DNA of 20,114 bases from Actinomycetota bacterium (lineage in GTDB: Bacteria; Actinomycetota; Thermoleophilia; UBA2241). The DNA lies in NCBI GenBank assembly GCA_003164655.1, contig PLTW01000147.1:1-20114 (forward strand). The letters run 5' to 3'. A model generated the notes under the pieces. The model did no database searches. It was given only the letters and a program-made list of their open reading frames with translations, and had not been told where the DNA came from. Numbering within the stretch: the stretch's first letter is position 1; every line of letters begins with the position of its first letter. A program made the translations under genes and the position numbers. Shown here in pieces: positions 1-9,483 of the stretch.

Positions 1-109
1 AGTCGGCGATGACCGCATCCTGCTCCTCGCGGTTGAGCGCGCACTTCTGCATGAGATCGAGAGCCTTGCGCGACTCGTGCAGGACACGCTCGCGGAGCTG
101 ATCGTCCAT
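1..109 (-). CDS. 5' end of an unrecognised gene (partial)
   Basis: Reading leftward from an ATG at 109-107 gives 36 residues with no stop before the window edge, beginning MDDQLRERVLHESRK. A purine-rich GGGGTGAGAGA lies directly before the ATG and can serve as ribosome binding site. The fragment is charged, probably helical, and contains one cysteine (ALDLMQKCALNREEQ). I do not recognise a family. It is transcribed divergently from the cold-shock gene, with about 420 bases between the two starts. Confidence 0.55.
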   Translation of the reverse strand, partial: MDDQLRERVLHESRKALDLMQKCALNREEQDAVIAD

Positions 110-150
110 TCTCTCACCCCTGACGCACGATGTTTCTGTCCAGTGCCGGC

Positions 151-159
151 CTTGTAGCA
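151..159 (-). promoter_or_regulatory. possible extended -10 for the leftward partial gene
   Basis: On the minus strand this reads TGCTACAAG, an extended -10 (TGn) followed by a four-of-six match to TATAAT. It lies about 41 bases before the ATG at 109, which would leave a short leader carrying the purine-rich ribosome binding site. No good -35 is visible. Weak evidence, from sequence only. Confidence 0.3.
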
Positions 160-191
160 CTGCGGGTCCGAGAGCGAGGGGACGAGCCATT

Positions 192-214
192 CTCCCGCGA
201 GGGTCACGCGGGAG
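192..214. repeat. 8-bp inverted repeat in the divergent intergenic region
   Basis: CTCCCGCG (192-199) and CGCGGGAG (207-214) are perfect reverse complements around a 7-base spacer. The site lies between the two divergent genes and upstream of the leftward -10 candidate, so it could be an operator. A role is inference. Confidence 0.4.
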
Positions 215-302
215 TGAGTCGCGCTCTGACGGCCTGCTGGCGCGACTCTGCCGCGATCGAAGGGAGAGGCCCCCCTTTGTGCACTCTACTCACGACGGCG
301 GT

Positions 303-400
303 CCGTGCCAAGTGGCGCGCGCCGGCGACCGTGCCAGGTGGCGCGTCGGCGACCGTGCCAGGTGGTGTGCCGGCGAGTGTGCCGAGTGGCGCGCCGCGGC
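303..400. repeat. four imperfect tandem copies of a 24-26 bp unit
   Basis: Four adjacent copies occupy 303-328, 329-352, 353-376 and 377-400. The core of each is CGTGCCAGGTGGCGCG with one to several changes, followed by a GC-rich tail ending in CGGCGA in the first three copies. The array lies about 130-225 bases before the cold-shock gene and just before its candidate promoter. No credible coding sequence explains it. Apart from this array, the small inverted repeat and the two promoter candidates, I see nothing else in 110-528. Confidence 0.7.
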
Positions 401-413
401 TCCTGCTCGGTAT

Positions 414-442
414 TTGCAGCGCCGGTCGTGGTGGTGTAGGTT
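414..442 (+). promoter_or_regulatory. possible promoter of the cold-shock gene
   Basis: TTGCAG (414-419) and TAGGTT (437-442) are separated by 17 bases, the preferred sigma-70-type spacing, though each box matches the consensus at only three positions. Transcription would begin near 449 and leave a leader of about 80 bases. Long leaders are typical of cold-shock genes. Weak call. Confidence 0.3.
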
Positions 443-528
443 TTCGGCGTTGTGGAACGGTCGCCGGACACCGGCGACCCCGGGGGGTGCCGCACGGCAT
501 ACCGCGGCAGGTAGCAGGAGGGAACGCG

Positions 529-732
529 TTGGCCCGAGGAACAGTCAAATGGTTCAGCAATGAGAAGGGGTACGGCTTCATCGAGCGCGAAGAAGGTGAG
601 GATCTGTTCGTCCACTTCTCGGAGATCCAGGTCGACGGCTACAAGACCCTGAATCAGGGTCAGCCCGTCGAGTTTGAGATCGCCCAGAGCGACAAGGGCC
701 TGCAGGCCTCCAGGGTCGTGCCGGTCGGCTAG
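529..732 (+). CDS. csp: cold-shock domain protein (CspA family)
   Basis: A 67-residue single cold-shock domain, the usual family size. It opens ARGTVKWFSNEKGYGFIER, carrying the RNP1-type KGYGFI motif near residues 13-18, and has the RNP2-type DLFVHF at residues 25-30. These surfaces bind single-stranded RNA or DNA, and family members act as RNA chaperones in the cytoplasm. The start is TTG at 529, because AGGAGGGA (516-523) lies five bases upstream and the family N-terminus begins there; an in-frame ATG at 130 would add an unrelated GC-rich tail. It is probably monocistronic: a strong hairpin follows the stop. The stop codon is TAG, of interest in a genome encoding an amber-decoding tRNA. 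Family assignment is secure; the physiological trigger is not visible. Confidence 0.95.
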   Translation: MARGTVKWFSNEKGYGFIEREEGEDLFVHFSEIQVDGYKTLNQGQPVEFEIAQSDKGLQASRVVPVG

Positions 733-763
733 CTGCCGGCCCCACTCAGATCCACGCCGCTCC

Positions 764-801
764 GCGGCTCCGCCGGCTTCGTGCCGGCGGAGCCGCTTTC
801 T
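764..801 (+). terminator. rho-independent terminator after csp
   Basis: A perfect 14-bp stem (764-777 with 783-796) closes a TTCGT loop and is followed by TTTCTCGTT. It lies 32 bases after the csp stop and should isolate csp from the gat operon. Confidence 0.85.
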
Positions 802-856
802 CGTTGGGGCTCGCCGCCGACGGCCGCCCGACCGGCCTTTCGCGGGCGCTTCGCTG

Positions 857-865
857 TGGTAGGAT
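857..865 (+). promoter_or_regulatory. candidate extended -10 promoter of gatCAB
   Basis: TGGTAGGAT combines a TGn extension with a -10-like TAGGAT. Transcription would start near 872, leaving about 37 bases that include the ribosome binding site GAGGAGG (894-900). There is no convincing -35, as expected of extended -10 promoters. Confidence 0.4.
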
Positions 866-908
866 TGCAAGCCCGCGCGAGCGGGGTGTGTGTGAGGAGG
901 ACTCGCTG

Positions 909-1189
909 ATGATCTCACAAGACGATGTCCGTCACGTCGCCCGCCTGGCGCGTCTGCGCCTCGAAGCCGCTGATGCCGAGCGCATGACCGCCGAGCTTGC
1001 CAGGATCCTCGAGCACATCGACAAGATCGCCGAGCTCGACCTGGCCGCCGTCGCGCCCACCGCTCACGTTCTGGCGGCGGTCGATGTGCTGCGCCCCGAC
1101 AAGCCGCGGCCGAGCTTGTCGCGTGACGAGGCGCTGCGCAACGCGCCGGCGGTGAGCGACGACTGCTTCCGCGTGCCCCGGATGCAGTC

Positions 1190-1193
<4 letters not shown>
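909..1193 (+). CDS. gatC: Asp-tRNA(Asn)/Glu-tRNA(Gln) amidotransferase subunit C
   Basis: The 94-residue product begins MISQDDVRHVARLARLRL, the typical GatC opening (x-DVxHxAxLARL), and continues with the amphipathic helix and the PTAHVL...LRPD segment that wraps around GatA. GatC has no catalytic role; it stabilises the GatA-GatB complex that amidates mischarged Glu-tRNAGln or Asp-tRNAAsn in the cytoplasm. The ATG at 909 is chosen because AGGAGG lies eight bases upstream and the family N-terminus starts there. Its TGA overlaps the gatA GTG by four bases, so the two genes are translationally coupled. Length is normal for the family. Confidence 0.96.
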
Positions 1194-2751
<1,558 letters not shown>

Positions 2752-2755
<4 letters not shown>

Positions 2756-4206
2756 GCGCCTGGGAACCCGTCATCGGGCTCGAGGTCCACGTCGAGCTCG
2801 ACACCCAGACCAAGATGTTCTGCGGCTGCGCGGTGACCAAAGGCGACCCGCCTAACACCCACACCTGCCCGGTCTGTCTCGCTCATCCCGGCGCGCTGCC
2901 GGTGGTCAACGAGCGCGCCGTCGAGTACGCCGTACGCATCGCGCTGGCCCTTGGCTGCACGGTGCGCCCGCGCAGCGTCTTTCACCGCAAGAACTACTTC
3001 TATCCCGACCTGCCCAAGGCCTATCAGATCAGCCAGTACGACGAACCGCTGGCCGTCGCCGGCCTGTTCGAGTACTGGGTCGGCGAGCAGAAGCTGTCGT
3101 GCCGCATCAACCGCGTGCACATGGAAGAAGACGCGGCCAAGCTGATCCACGCCGGCGGCGACGCCGGACGCATCGCCGGCTCCGAGTACTCGATGGTCGA
3201 CTTCAATCGCGGCGGCACGCCGCTGATCGAGATCGTCGGCGAGCCCGACATTCCCTCGCCCGAGGCGGCCCGCGAGTTTCTTCAGCAGCTGCGCAACCTG
3301 GTGATCGGTCTGGGCGTGAGCGCCTGCAACATGGAAGAAGGCCAGATCCGCTGGGACGCCAACATCAGCGTGCGCCCCGCCGGCGCCGAGCGGCTCGGCA
3401 CGCGTACCGAGCTGAAGAACATGAACAGCTTCCGGTTCCTGCAGCAGGCCCTCGAGTCCGAGTTGCCGCGCCAGATCGCCGTCCTCGAGGCGGGCGGCGC
3501 CATCGGCCAGGTGACGCTGCACTTCGATCCCGAGAGCGGCACAACGACGCCGCTGCGCTCCAAAGAGGAGGCCCACGACTACCGTTACTTCCCCGAGCCC
3601 GACCTCGTGCCGCTGACCGCCGGCGAGGCCTGGGTCGACGAGGTGCGCCGGGCGCTGCCCGAGCCGCCGGCGGCCCGCGTCGAGCGCTTCATGGCCCAGT
3701 ACGGGCTGTCGCGCTACGACGCGGTGGTGCTCGGCGGCGGGTCGGCCATGGCGCGCTTCTACGAAGAGCTCGCCGCCGAAGGCATCGACGCCAAGCTGGC
3801 GGCCAACTGGGCGATGGGCGAGTACTCGGCTCACCTGAACGCGGCCGGGCTCGAACCCGGTCACGGCCACGTGACCGCGCAACGCCTTGCCGCGCTGCTG
3901 CGCCTCGTGGCCGGCGGCGAGCTGTCGGGCACGGGAGCCAAACAGGTGTTCGCGCTCATGGTCGAGGAGCGCGGCGAAGCGCTCGATATCGTCTCCCGGC
4001 ACGATCTCGGCCAGGTCTCCGACTCGGCCGAGCTCGAGACCGTGGTGGCGGCGGTGCTGGCCGAGCATCCTGCCCAGGTCGAGCAATTCCGGGCCGGCAA
4101 GGACCAGCTCGCCGGCTTCTTCGTCGGCCAGGTCATGAAGGCCACCCAGGGCAAGGCGAACCCCCAGCTCGTGGGCGAGCTCGTCAGGGCGGCGCTGTCC
4201 GGTTGA
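2752..4206 (+). CDS. gatB: Asp-tRNA(Asn)/Glu-tRNA(Gln) amidotransferase subunit B
   Basis: The kinase/transamidase subunit, 484 residues. It phosphorylates the side chain of the mischarged Glu or Asp on tRNA and adds the ammonia delivered from GatA. The N-terminus carries the family motif EVHVELDTQTKMFCGC with paired cysteines C24, C26, C39 and C42, which bind zinc in relatives. Further hallmarks are the segments around YPDLPKAYQISQYD, DFNRGGTPLIEIV and EEAHDYRYFPEPDLVPL. The last 150 residues form the helical plus YqeY-like tRNA-binding part. The ATG at 2752 overlaps the gatA stop by four bases; no separate promoter is seen. The next gene starts 91 bases on, so the operon may end here, although the only hairpin in that gap (4256-4273) is weak. 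Confidence 0.97.
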
Positions 4207-4297
4207 CGCTGATTGTCGCATTCCGACCGCTTGCATGGTGGCGCGCTCCCGGTGACGGCGCCGGGGGCCGCCGAACGGCGATCCGGGGGGTACGAGC

Positions 4298-5542
4298 ATG
4301 ACTGACTTCAGACCGGGCGATCTTTCGAGCTTCGTCATCGTCGAAGAGGCGCCCGCCGAGGGCCCCCCGGTGCGCATCGACGACACCACGCTGCGCGACG
4401 GCGAGCAGACGGCCGGCGTGGTGTTCTCCAACCACGAGAAGATCCGCATCGCCAAGCTGCTGAACGAGGTCGGCGTGCACCAGATCGAGGTCGGCATCCC
4501 GGCCATGCTCGGCGACGAGAAGCAGGTCATCACGCAGATCGTCGAGCTCGGCCTCAAACCCTCGATCCTCGCCTGGAACCGGGCGGTCATCGCCGACATT
4601 CAGCACTCCCTCGACTGCGGCGTCGACGCCGTCGCCATCTCCATGTCGGCCAGCGACATCCACATCGAACACAAGCTGCAGAAGTCGCGCCAGTGGGTGC
4701 TCGACCAGATCCGCGCCTGTGTGGCCTTTGCCAAGGAGCACGGCAAGTATGTCTCGGTCAACGCCGAAGACGCCTCGCGCGCCGACCTCGAGTTTCTGCT
4801 GCGCTTCGTCCAGGCGGCCAAAGAAGAGGGCGCCGACCGCCTGCGTTTTTGCGATACGCTGGGCATCCTCGATCCCTTCGACACCTACAACGTCATCGGC
4901 TTTCTCTCGCACCAGGGTCTCGAGATCGAGATGCACACCCACGACGACTTCGGCATGGCCACGGCCAACGCGCTGGCCGGCATCAAGGCCGGCGCGACCT
5001 ATGTGAACACCACGGTCAACGGACTCGGCGAGCGCGCCGGCAACGCCGCCCTCGAAGAGGTCGTCATGGCGCTCAAGTTCATCGGCCACGTCGACCTGGG
5101 GCTGCACACCTCGCGTTTTCGCGAGCTCTGCGAGTACGTCGCCGCCGCCTCGGCGCGCACCATCCCCGCCTGGAAGAGCATCGTGGGCACCAACGTCTTC
5201 GCTCACGAATCGGGCATTCACGCCGACGGCGTCATCAAGAACCCGCTCAACTACGAAGCCTACGCGCCCGAGGACGTCGGCCTGGAGCGCCAGATCGTCG
5301 TCGGCAAGCACTCCGGGTCGCGTACGATCTACCGCAAGTTCCAGGAGTTCGGCATCGAGCTCTCCGACCTCGACGCCGACGAGATCCTGGCGATGGTGCG
5401 CCAGACCGCCATCGAGCTCAAGCGGGCTCTGTTTCCCAAGGAGATCATGTACATCTACCAGGATTACATTGCCCGTCTGGGCGACGACCTGCCCCTGCCG
5501 GGCGCCGGAGCGTCGGCTGCCACGCCGGACCGCCAGGCGTGA
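4298..5542 (+). CDS. homocitrate synthase / Re-citrate synthase-type enzyme
   Basis: A 414-residue DRE-TIM metallolyase of the LeuA/NifV/homocitrate synthase family, which condenses acetyl-CoA with a 2-oxo acid. Visible motifs: DDTTLRDGEQTAG (residues 28-40, with R33 and metal ligand D34), SASDIHIEHKL (117-127), NAEDASRADLEF (155-166), metal ligands H213 and H215 in EMHTHDDFG, and GLGERAGNAALEE from 242. The sequence resembles NifV-type homocitrate synthases more than LeuA and lacks the long LeuA regulatory domain, so leucine feedback is not expected. Substrate is uncertain: 2-oxoglutarate (giving homocitrate) or oxaloacetate (giving citrate; the Re-citrate synthases of anaerobes belong to this clade). 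The downstream dehydrogenase favours citrate. Its TGA overlaps the next GTG by four bases. GGGGGG at 4285-4290 is the only candidate ribosome binding site. Confidence 0.85.
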   Translation: MTDFRPGDLSSFVIVEEAPAEGPPVRIDDTTLRDGEQTAGVVFSNHEKIRIAKLLNEVGVHQIEVGIPAMLGDEKQVITQIVELGLKPSILAWNRAVIADIQHSLDCGVDAVAISMSASDIHIEHKLQKSRQWVLDQIRACVAFAKEHGKYVSVNAEDASRADLEFLLRFVQAAKEEGADRLRFCDTLGILDPFDTYNVIGFLSHQGLEIEMHTHDDFGMATANALAGIKAGATYVNTTVNGLGERAGNAALEEVVMALKFIGHVDLGLHTSRFRELCEYVAAASARTIPAWKSIVGTNVFAHESGIHADGVIKNPLNYEAYAPEDVGLERQIVVGKHSGSRTIYRKFQEFGIELSDLDADEILAMVRQTAIELKRALFPKEIMYIYQDYIARLGDDLPLPGAGASAATPDRQA

Positions 5543-6829
5543 CCGTGCCCGCCACCCTCGCCGAGAAGATCATCGCCGCCCACGCCGGTGTCACATCGGT
5601 CGTTCCCGGGCAGATCGTGGTCGCTCTCGTCGATGTGGCCATCGCCCAGGACGGCACCGGACCGCTGGCCATCCAGCAGCTGCGCGACCTCGGGCAGGTT
5701 CGTGTCAAGGCGCCGACCGCGGTGTTCTTCATCGACCACGCGGCGCCGTCGCCGCGCGCCGAGCTCTCCAACGCCCACCAGCTCGTGCGCCGCTTCTGCG
5801 ACGAGACCGCGGCGACGCTCTCCGACGTCGAGATGGGTGTCTGCCACCAGCGCGTAGCCGAAAGCTATGCCAGACCCGGCGAGCTCATCATCGGCGCCGA
5901 CTCGCACACCTGCACGGCCGGCGCGCTGGGCGCCTTTGCCACCGGCATGGGCTCGACCGACGTCGCCATCGGCATGGCGGCCGGGCAGACCTGGTTGCGC
6001 GTGCCCGAGACGTTTCGCATAGAGGTCGACGGACGGTTCCCCGACGGCGTCGGCGCCAAAGACCTCATCCTCACGATCATCGGCCGCCTGGGCGCCGACG
6101 GCGCCACCTACAGGGCGCTCGAGTTCGGCGGCCCGGCCGTCGCGGCGCTGCCCATGCACGAACGGCTGACGCTGACCAACATGGCAGTCGAAGCGGGCGC
6201 CAAGACCGGCCTCGTGGCAAGCGACGAGGTCACGCGGGCGTTCCTGGCGGCGCAGGGTCGCGAAGCCGACTGGCGCGCGCTGGCGCCCGACCCCGGCGCC
6301 GCCTACGAGCGCTCGCTGTCGTTCATCGCCGACGAGCTCGTACCGGTCCTCGCGGCGCCGCACACGGTCGATAACGTGCACCCCGTCGCGGAGCTCGCCG
6401 GCACGAAGGTCGACCAGGTCCTGCTGGGCACCTGCACCAACGGCCGCCTCGAAGACCTGCGCGCGGCGGCGCGGCTGTTGCGCGGCCGCCGGCGCGCGGC
6501 GCATACCCGCCTGATCGTCACGCCGGCCTCGCAGGCCGTCTGGCGGGCCGCCGCCGACGAGGGGCTCCTGCAGGAGCTCGCCGTGGCGGGGGCCGTGGTT
6601 ACCAACCCCGGCTGCGGCGCCTGCGTCGGCGTTCACGAGGGTATCCTGGCCGACGGCGAGGTCTGCGTGAGCACCGCCAACCGCAACTTCAAGGGCCGCA
6701 TGGGCAATCCCCAGGGGGCCATCTACCTCGCTTCGCCGCTCACGGCCGCCGCGGCGGCCGTCGCCGGCGAGATCGTCGACCCGCGCGAGCTGCTCGGCTC
6801 GGGCGGGCTGTCCACGAAAGGAGCGCACC

Positions 6830-6837
<8 letters not shown>
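5539..6837 (+). CDS. LeuC/homoaconitase-type hydratase, large subunit
   Basis: A 432-residue [4Fe-4S] hydro-lyase large subunit of the LeuC/AksD family, which isomerises a 2-hydroxy tri-acid through an unsaturated intermediate. Motifs: FFIDHAAPSPRAELSN (63-78), IIGADSHTCTAGALGAFATG (117-136), cluster cysteines C299 (LLGTCTNGR), C359 and C362 (NPGCGACVG), and the TANRNFKGRMGN block near 379-390 that closes the active site. The family includes isopropylmalate isomerase, homoaconitase and small aconitase-like enzymes; the large subunit alone does not set specificity. Start is the GTG at 5539, which overlaps the synthase stop as GTGA; a second GTG six bases on (5545) is an alternative. The last eight bases overlap the cyclophilin gene. 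Its partner small subunit is at 7350. Confidence 0.88.
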
Positions 6838-7345
<508 letters not shown>

Positions 7346-7349
7346 CCCC

Positions 7350-7880
7350 ATGCCCGGGCCCCAAGGCGCAAGCGAGATCCTGCGCGGGCGCGCCTGGACG
7401 TTCGGCGACGACGTCTCGACCGACCAGATCGCCCCGGGCCGCCTGTTCCACCTGCGCACCGACCTGCCCGAGCTGGCCAAGCACGTCCTCGAGGACGAAA
7501 ACCCCGAGTTTGCCACGGCCGTACGGCCGGGCGACTTCGTCGTCGGGGGACGCAACTTTGGCCTGGGCTCGAGCCGTGAGCACGCGCCGCGCATCCTGCG
7601 GATCGCCGGCGCCGGGGCGGTGCTGGCCCAGTCGTTCGCGCGCATCTTCTTTCGCAACGCCATCAACGTCGGTTTGCCGGTGCTCACCTGTGACACGAGC
7701 GCCATCGAGCAGGGCGACGATCTCGAGGTCGATCTCGGCGCCGGCGAGGTGCGCGACGTGACCAGAGCGACGGCGGTGCCGTTCGCGCCGCTGCCGCCGG
7801 TCATGCTCAAGATTCTCTCCGACGGCGGCCTCGTCGAGCACTTTCGCATGTACGGCGAGTTCCACCTGCCCGAGGGCTGA
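7350..7880 (+). CDS. LeuD/homoaconitase-type hydratase, small subunit
   Basis: A 176-residue swivel-domain subunit that pairs with the LeuC-like protein encoded at 5539. It opens with the family hallmark GDDVSTDQIAPGR (19-31) and contains GRNFGLGSSREHAP (67-80), the anion-binding loop. The specificity loop after strand 2 reads HLRT (34-37). In this family homoaconitases carry YLRT-like loops whose arginine contacts the distal carboxylate, while isopropylmalate isomerases carry a hydrophobic YLV-type loop. An arginine here therefore predicts a tricarboxylic substrate (isocitrate or homoisocitrate) rather than isopropylmalate. The start lies four bases after the cyclophilin stop. The enzyme is expected to be cytoplasmic and oxygen-sensitive through the partner's cluster. 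Confidence 0.88.
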   Translation: MPGPQGASEILRGRAWTFGDDVSTDQIAPGRLFHLRTDLPELAKHVLEDENPEFATAVRPGDFVVGGRNFGLGSSREHAPRILRIAGAGAVLAQSFARIFFRNAINVGLPVLTCDTSAIEQGDDLEVDLGAGEVRDVTRATAVPFAPLPPVMLKILSDGGLVEHFRMYGEFHLPEG

Positions 7881-7882
7881 AG

Positions 7883-7940
7883 CGATGGAGGGCTGACGCC
7901 GTGGCCTGCCGCAATGGAGGGCTGATGCTGTGACCTACCG
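7883..7940 (+). repeat. 29-bp tandem duplication across the dehydrogenase start
   Basis: Two adjacent 29-base copies, 7883-7911 and 7912-7940, differ at only five positions, all transitions. Each contains ATGGAGGGCTGA and a GTG. The second copy holds the ribosome binding site (GGAGG) and GTG start of the dehydrogenase; the first is a decayed duplicate of that initiation region. GAGGGCTGA also ends the preceding gene (7872-7880), so the unit may have arisen from that end. Confidence 0.75.
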
Positions 7941-8928
7941 TGTGACCCTCATCCCCGGCGACGGCACCGGCCCCGAACTGACCGCCGCCCTCGACACGGT
8001 GATCGCTGCCAGCGGGGTGCCGATCGCCTGGCAGCGCCACGATGCCGGCGCCGCGGTGCTGGAGCGTTGCGGCACGGCGCTGCCCGACGAGGTCATCGCT
8101 TCGGTCAGGGCCACGAAGGTCGCCATCAAAGGGCCCGTCACGACGCCGGTGGGCGCCGGCTTTCGCTCCGTCAATGTGGCGCTGCGCCAGGCGCTCGACC
8201 TGTATGCCTGCCTGCGGCCGGCGCGCTCGCTGCCGGGCGTGCCCAGCCGCTTCAGCGGCATCGACCTGGTGGTCGTGCGCGAGAACACCGAAGACCTGTA
8301 TGCCGGCATCGAGCACCAGGTCACCCCCGAGGCCGCCGAGTCCATCAAGATCATCACCAGGGCGGCCAGCGAGCGTATCGTGCGCTACGCCTTCGAGTAC
8401 GCCCGCGCCCACGGCCGCCACAAGGTCACGGCCGTGCACAAGGCCAACATCATGAAGCTCACCGACGGGCTGTTCCTGCGCACGGCGCGCGAGGTGGCCG
8501 GCGCCTACCCCGACATCGAGTTCGACGATCGTATCGTCGACAACCTCTGCCTGCAGCTCGTGCAGACGCCCGAGCGCTACGACGTGCTGGTGGCGCCCAA
8601 CCTTTACGGCGACATCGTGAGCGACCTCTGCGCCGGCCTGATCGGTGGCGCCGGCGTGGCGCCGGGGGCGAACATAGGCGCCGACGCCGCCGTGTTCGAG
8701 GCGGTGCACGGCAGCGGCCCCGACATCGCCGGGCGCGACATCGTCAATCCCACGGCCTTCCTGCTGTCGGGCGTGCTCATGCTCGAGCACCTGGGCGAGG
8801 CCGCGGCGGCCGGGCGCGTCTACGACGCCGTGGCCGCGGTCATCGCCGAGGGCCGCCGGATAACCCGCGACCTGGGCGGCACGGCCGGCACGCAGGAGTT
8901 CGCCCAGGCCGTGGCTGACCGGCTGTAA
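7930..8928 (+). CDS. NAD-dependent isocitrate/homoisocitrate dehydrogenase
   Basis: A 332-residue beta-decarboxylating dehydrogenase. It starts RVTLIPGDGTGPEL and has the catalytic core VVVRENTEDLYAGIEHQ (114-130), VHKANIMKLTDG and the metal-site stretch APNLYGDIVSDLCAG. The substrate-recognition helix reads RSVNVALRQALDLY (79-92). The S80/N82 pair corresponds to Ser113/Asn115 of E. coli isocitrate dehydrogenase, which bind the gamma-carboxylate; as I recall, Thermus homoisocitrate dehydrogenase has different residues there. HGSGPDIAGRD has the Asp-Ile pair typical of NAD use instead of the Lys-Tyr of NADP enzymes. It therefore most likely makes 2-oxoglutarate; 2-oxoadipate remains possible. 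GTG at 7930 is chosen from GGAGG (7916-7920) and the family N-terminus. Confidence 0.88.
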   Translation: MTYRVTLIPGDGTGPELTAALDTVIAASGVPIAWQRHDAGAAVLERCGTALPDEVIASVRATKVAIKGPVTTPVGAGFRSVNVALRQALDLYACLRPARSLPGVPSRFSGIDLVVVRENTEDLYAGIEHQVTPEAAESIKIITRAASERIVRYAFEYARAHGRHKVTAVHKANIMKLTDGLFLRTAREVAGAYPDIEFDDRIVDNLCLQLVQTPERYDVLVAPNLYGDIVSDLCAGLIGGAGVAPGANIGADAAVFEAVHGSGPDIAGRDIVNPTAFLLSGVLMLEHLGEAAAAGRVYDAVAAVIAEGRRITRDLGGTAGTQEFAQAVADRL

Positions 8929-8962
8929 AAGAAGCCCACCCCACCCCGCAAAGGAGGCCCCT

Positions 8963-9259
8963 GTGCCCGCGCCACCCGAGGAACGCCGGTTCAACATTCA
9001 CGCCACGCCCGAGATGATGGCCGGCGTCTATGCCAACTTCGCCAACGTCAGCCACTCCGACTACGAGTTCTCGCTCACCTTCATGCGGCTCGACCACGAG
9101 AACGAGACCGACGACGAGGTCAACGGCGTCGTCGTCGCCCGCGTCAACATGTCGGCGCGCTTCATGAAGGAGCTGACCGAGGCGATGAACGACAACCTCG
9201 GCAAGTGGCAGGCCGGCGAGAACATCCGCAACCTGCCCGAGGCCCCCGACCACGACTGA
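8963..9259 (+). CDS. DUF3467 family protein
   Basis: A 98-residue protein that matches the pattern of the uncharacterised DUF3467 family: FNIHATPEMMAGVYANFANV near the start, YEFSLTFMRLD in the middle, and VVARVNMSARFMKELTEAM followed by a short LGKW helix. No catalytic residues, signal peptide or membrane segment are apparent, and the function is unknown. The GTG at 8963 follows AAAGGAGG (8950-8957). It lies 34 bases after the dehydrogenase and is followed by a GC-rich hairpin, so it is probably the last gene of the metabolic operon. Family recognition is from memory of the pattern. Confidence 0.75.
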   Translation: MPAPPEERRFNIHATPEMMAGVYANFANVSHSDYEFSLTFMRLDHENETDDEVNGVVVARVNMSARFMKELTEAMNDNLGKWQAGENIRNLPEAPDHD

Positions 9260-9266
9260 GAAAGCG

Positions 9267-9290
9267 GGCGCCGGCGTCCCCGCCGGCGCC
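9267..9290 (+). terminator. GC-rich hairpin closing the metabolic operon
   Basis: GGCGCCGGCG (9267-9276) pairs perfectly with CGCCGGCGCC (9281-9290) around TCCC. There is no clear T run (TCCGTTGTCC follows), so termination strength is uncertain, but it stands seven bases after a stop and before a new promoter. Confidence 0.6.
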
Positions 9291-9357
9291 TCCGTTGTCC
9301 TCGCACGAGGGCAACGCTTTCTCGAATAGGAGCGGGGGTTTTGTAACGTCCGCGCGA

Positions 9358-9386
9358 TTGCCCGCGGCGCTTCGCCCGCCTACAAT
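9358..9386 (+). promoter_or_regulatory. sigma-70-type promoter of the aldehyde oxidoreductase operon
   Basis: TTGCCC (9358-9363) and TACAAT (9381-9386) are 17 bases apart, and the -10 matches consensus at five of six positions. Transcription would start near 9393, giving a leader of about 90 bases before the GTG at 9484. It is the best promoter match in the window. Confidence 0.6.
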
Positions 9387-9483
9387 GGGGTGCACTCATC
9401 GACTCGTTCGGGGCTGCGGTCGTGCCACCGGGCACTTTGCATGCTGCAAGAGCGGAGCCGTGGCACCCCATAGGGAGGGTCAA

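Noticed and set aside
130..528. Extended N-terminus for the cold-shock protein from an ATG at 130
   Set aside because: The added residues are low-complexity and cover the tandem repeats; the TTG at 529 has the ribosome binding site and family N-terminus.
4207..4297. Terminator (4256-4273) or promoter between gatB and the synthase gene
   Set aside because: The hairpin is short with a bulge and no T run, and no -10/-35 pair at proper spacing was found (a TTGACG at 4203 lacks a partner).
6742..6761. 20-base perfect palindrome in the hydratase large-subunit gene
   Set aside because: Arms of only 10 bases within alanine-rich GCC/GCG codons; explainable by composition.
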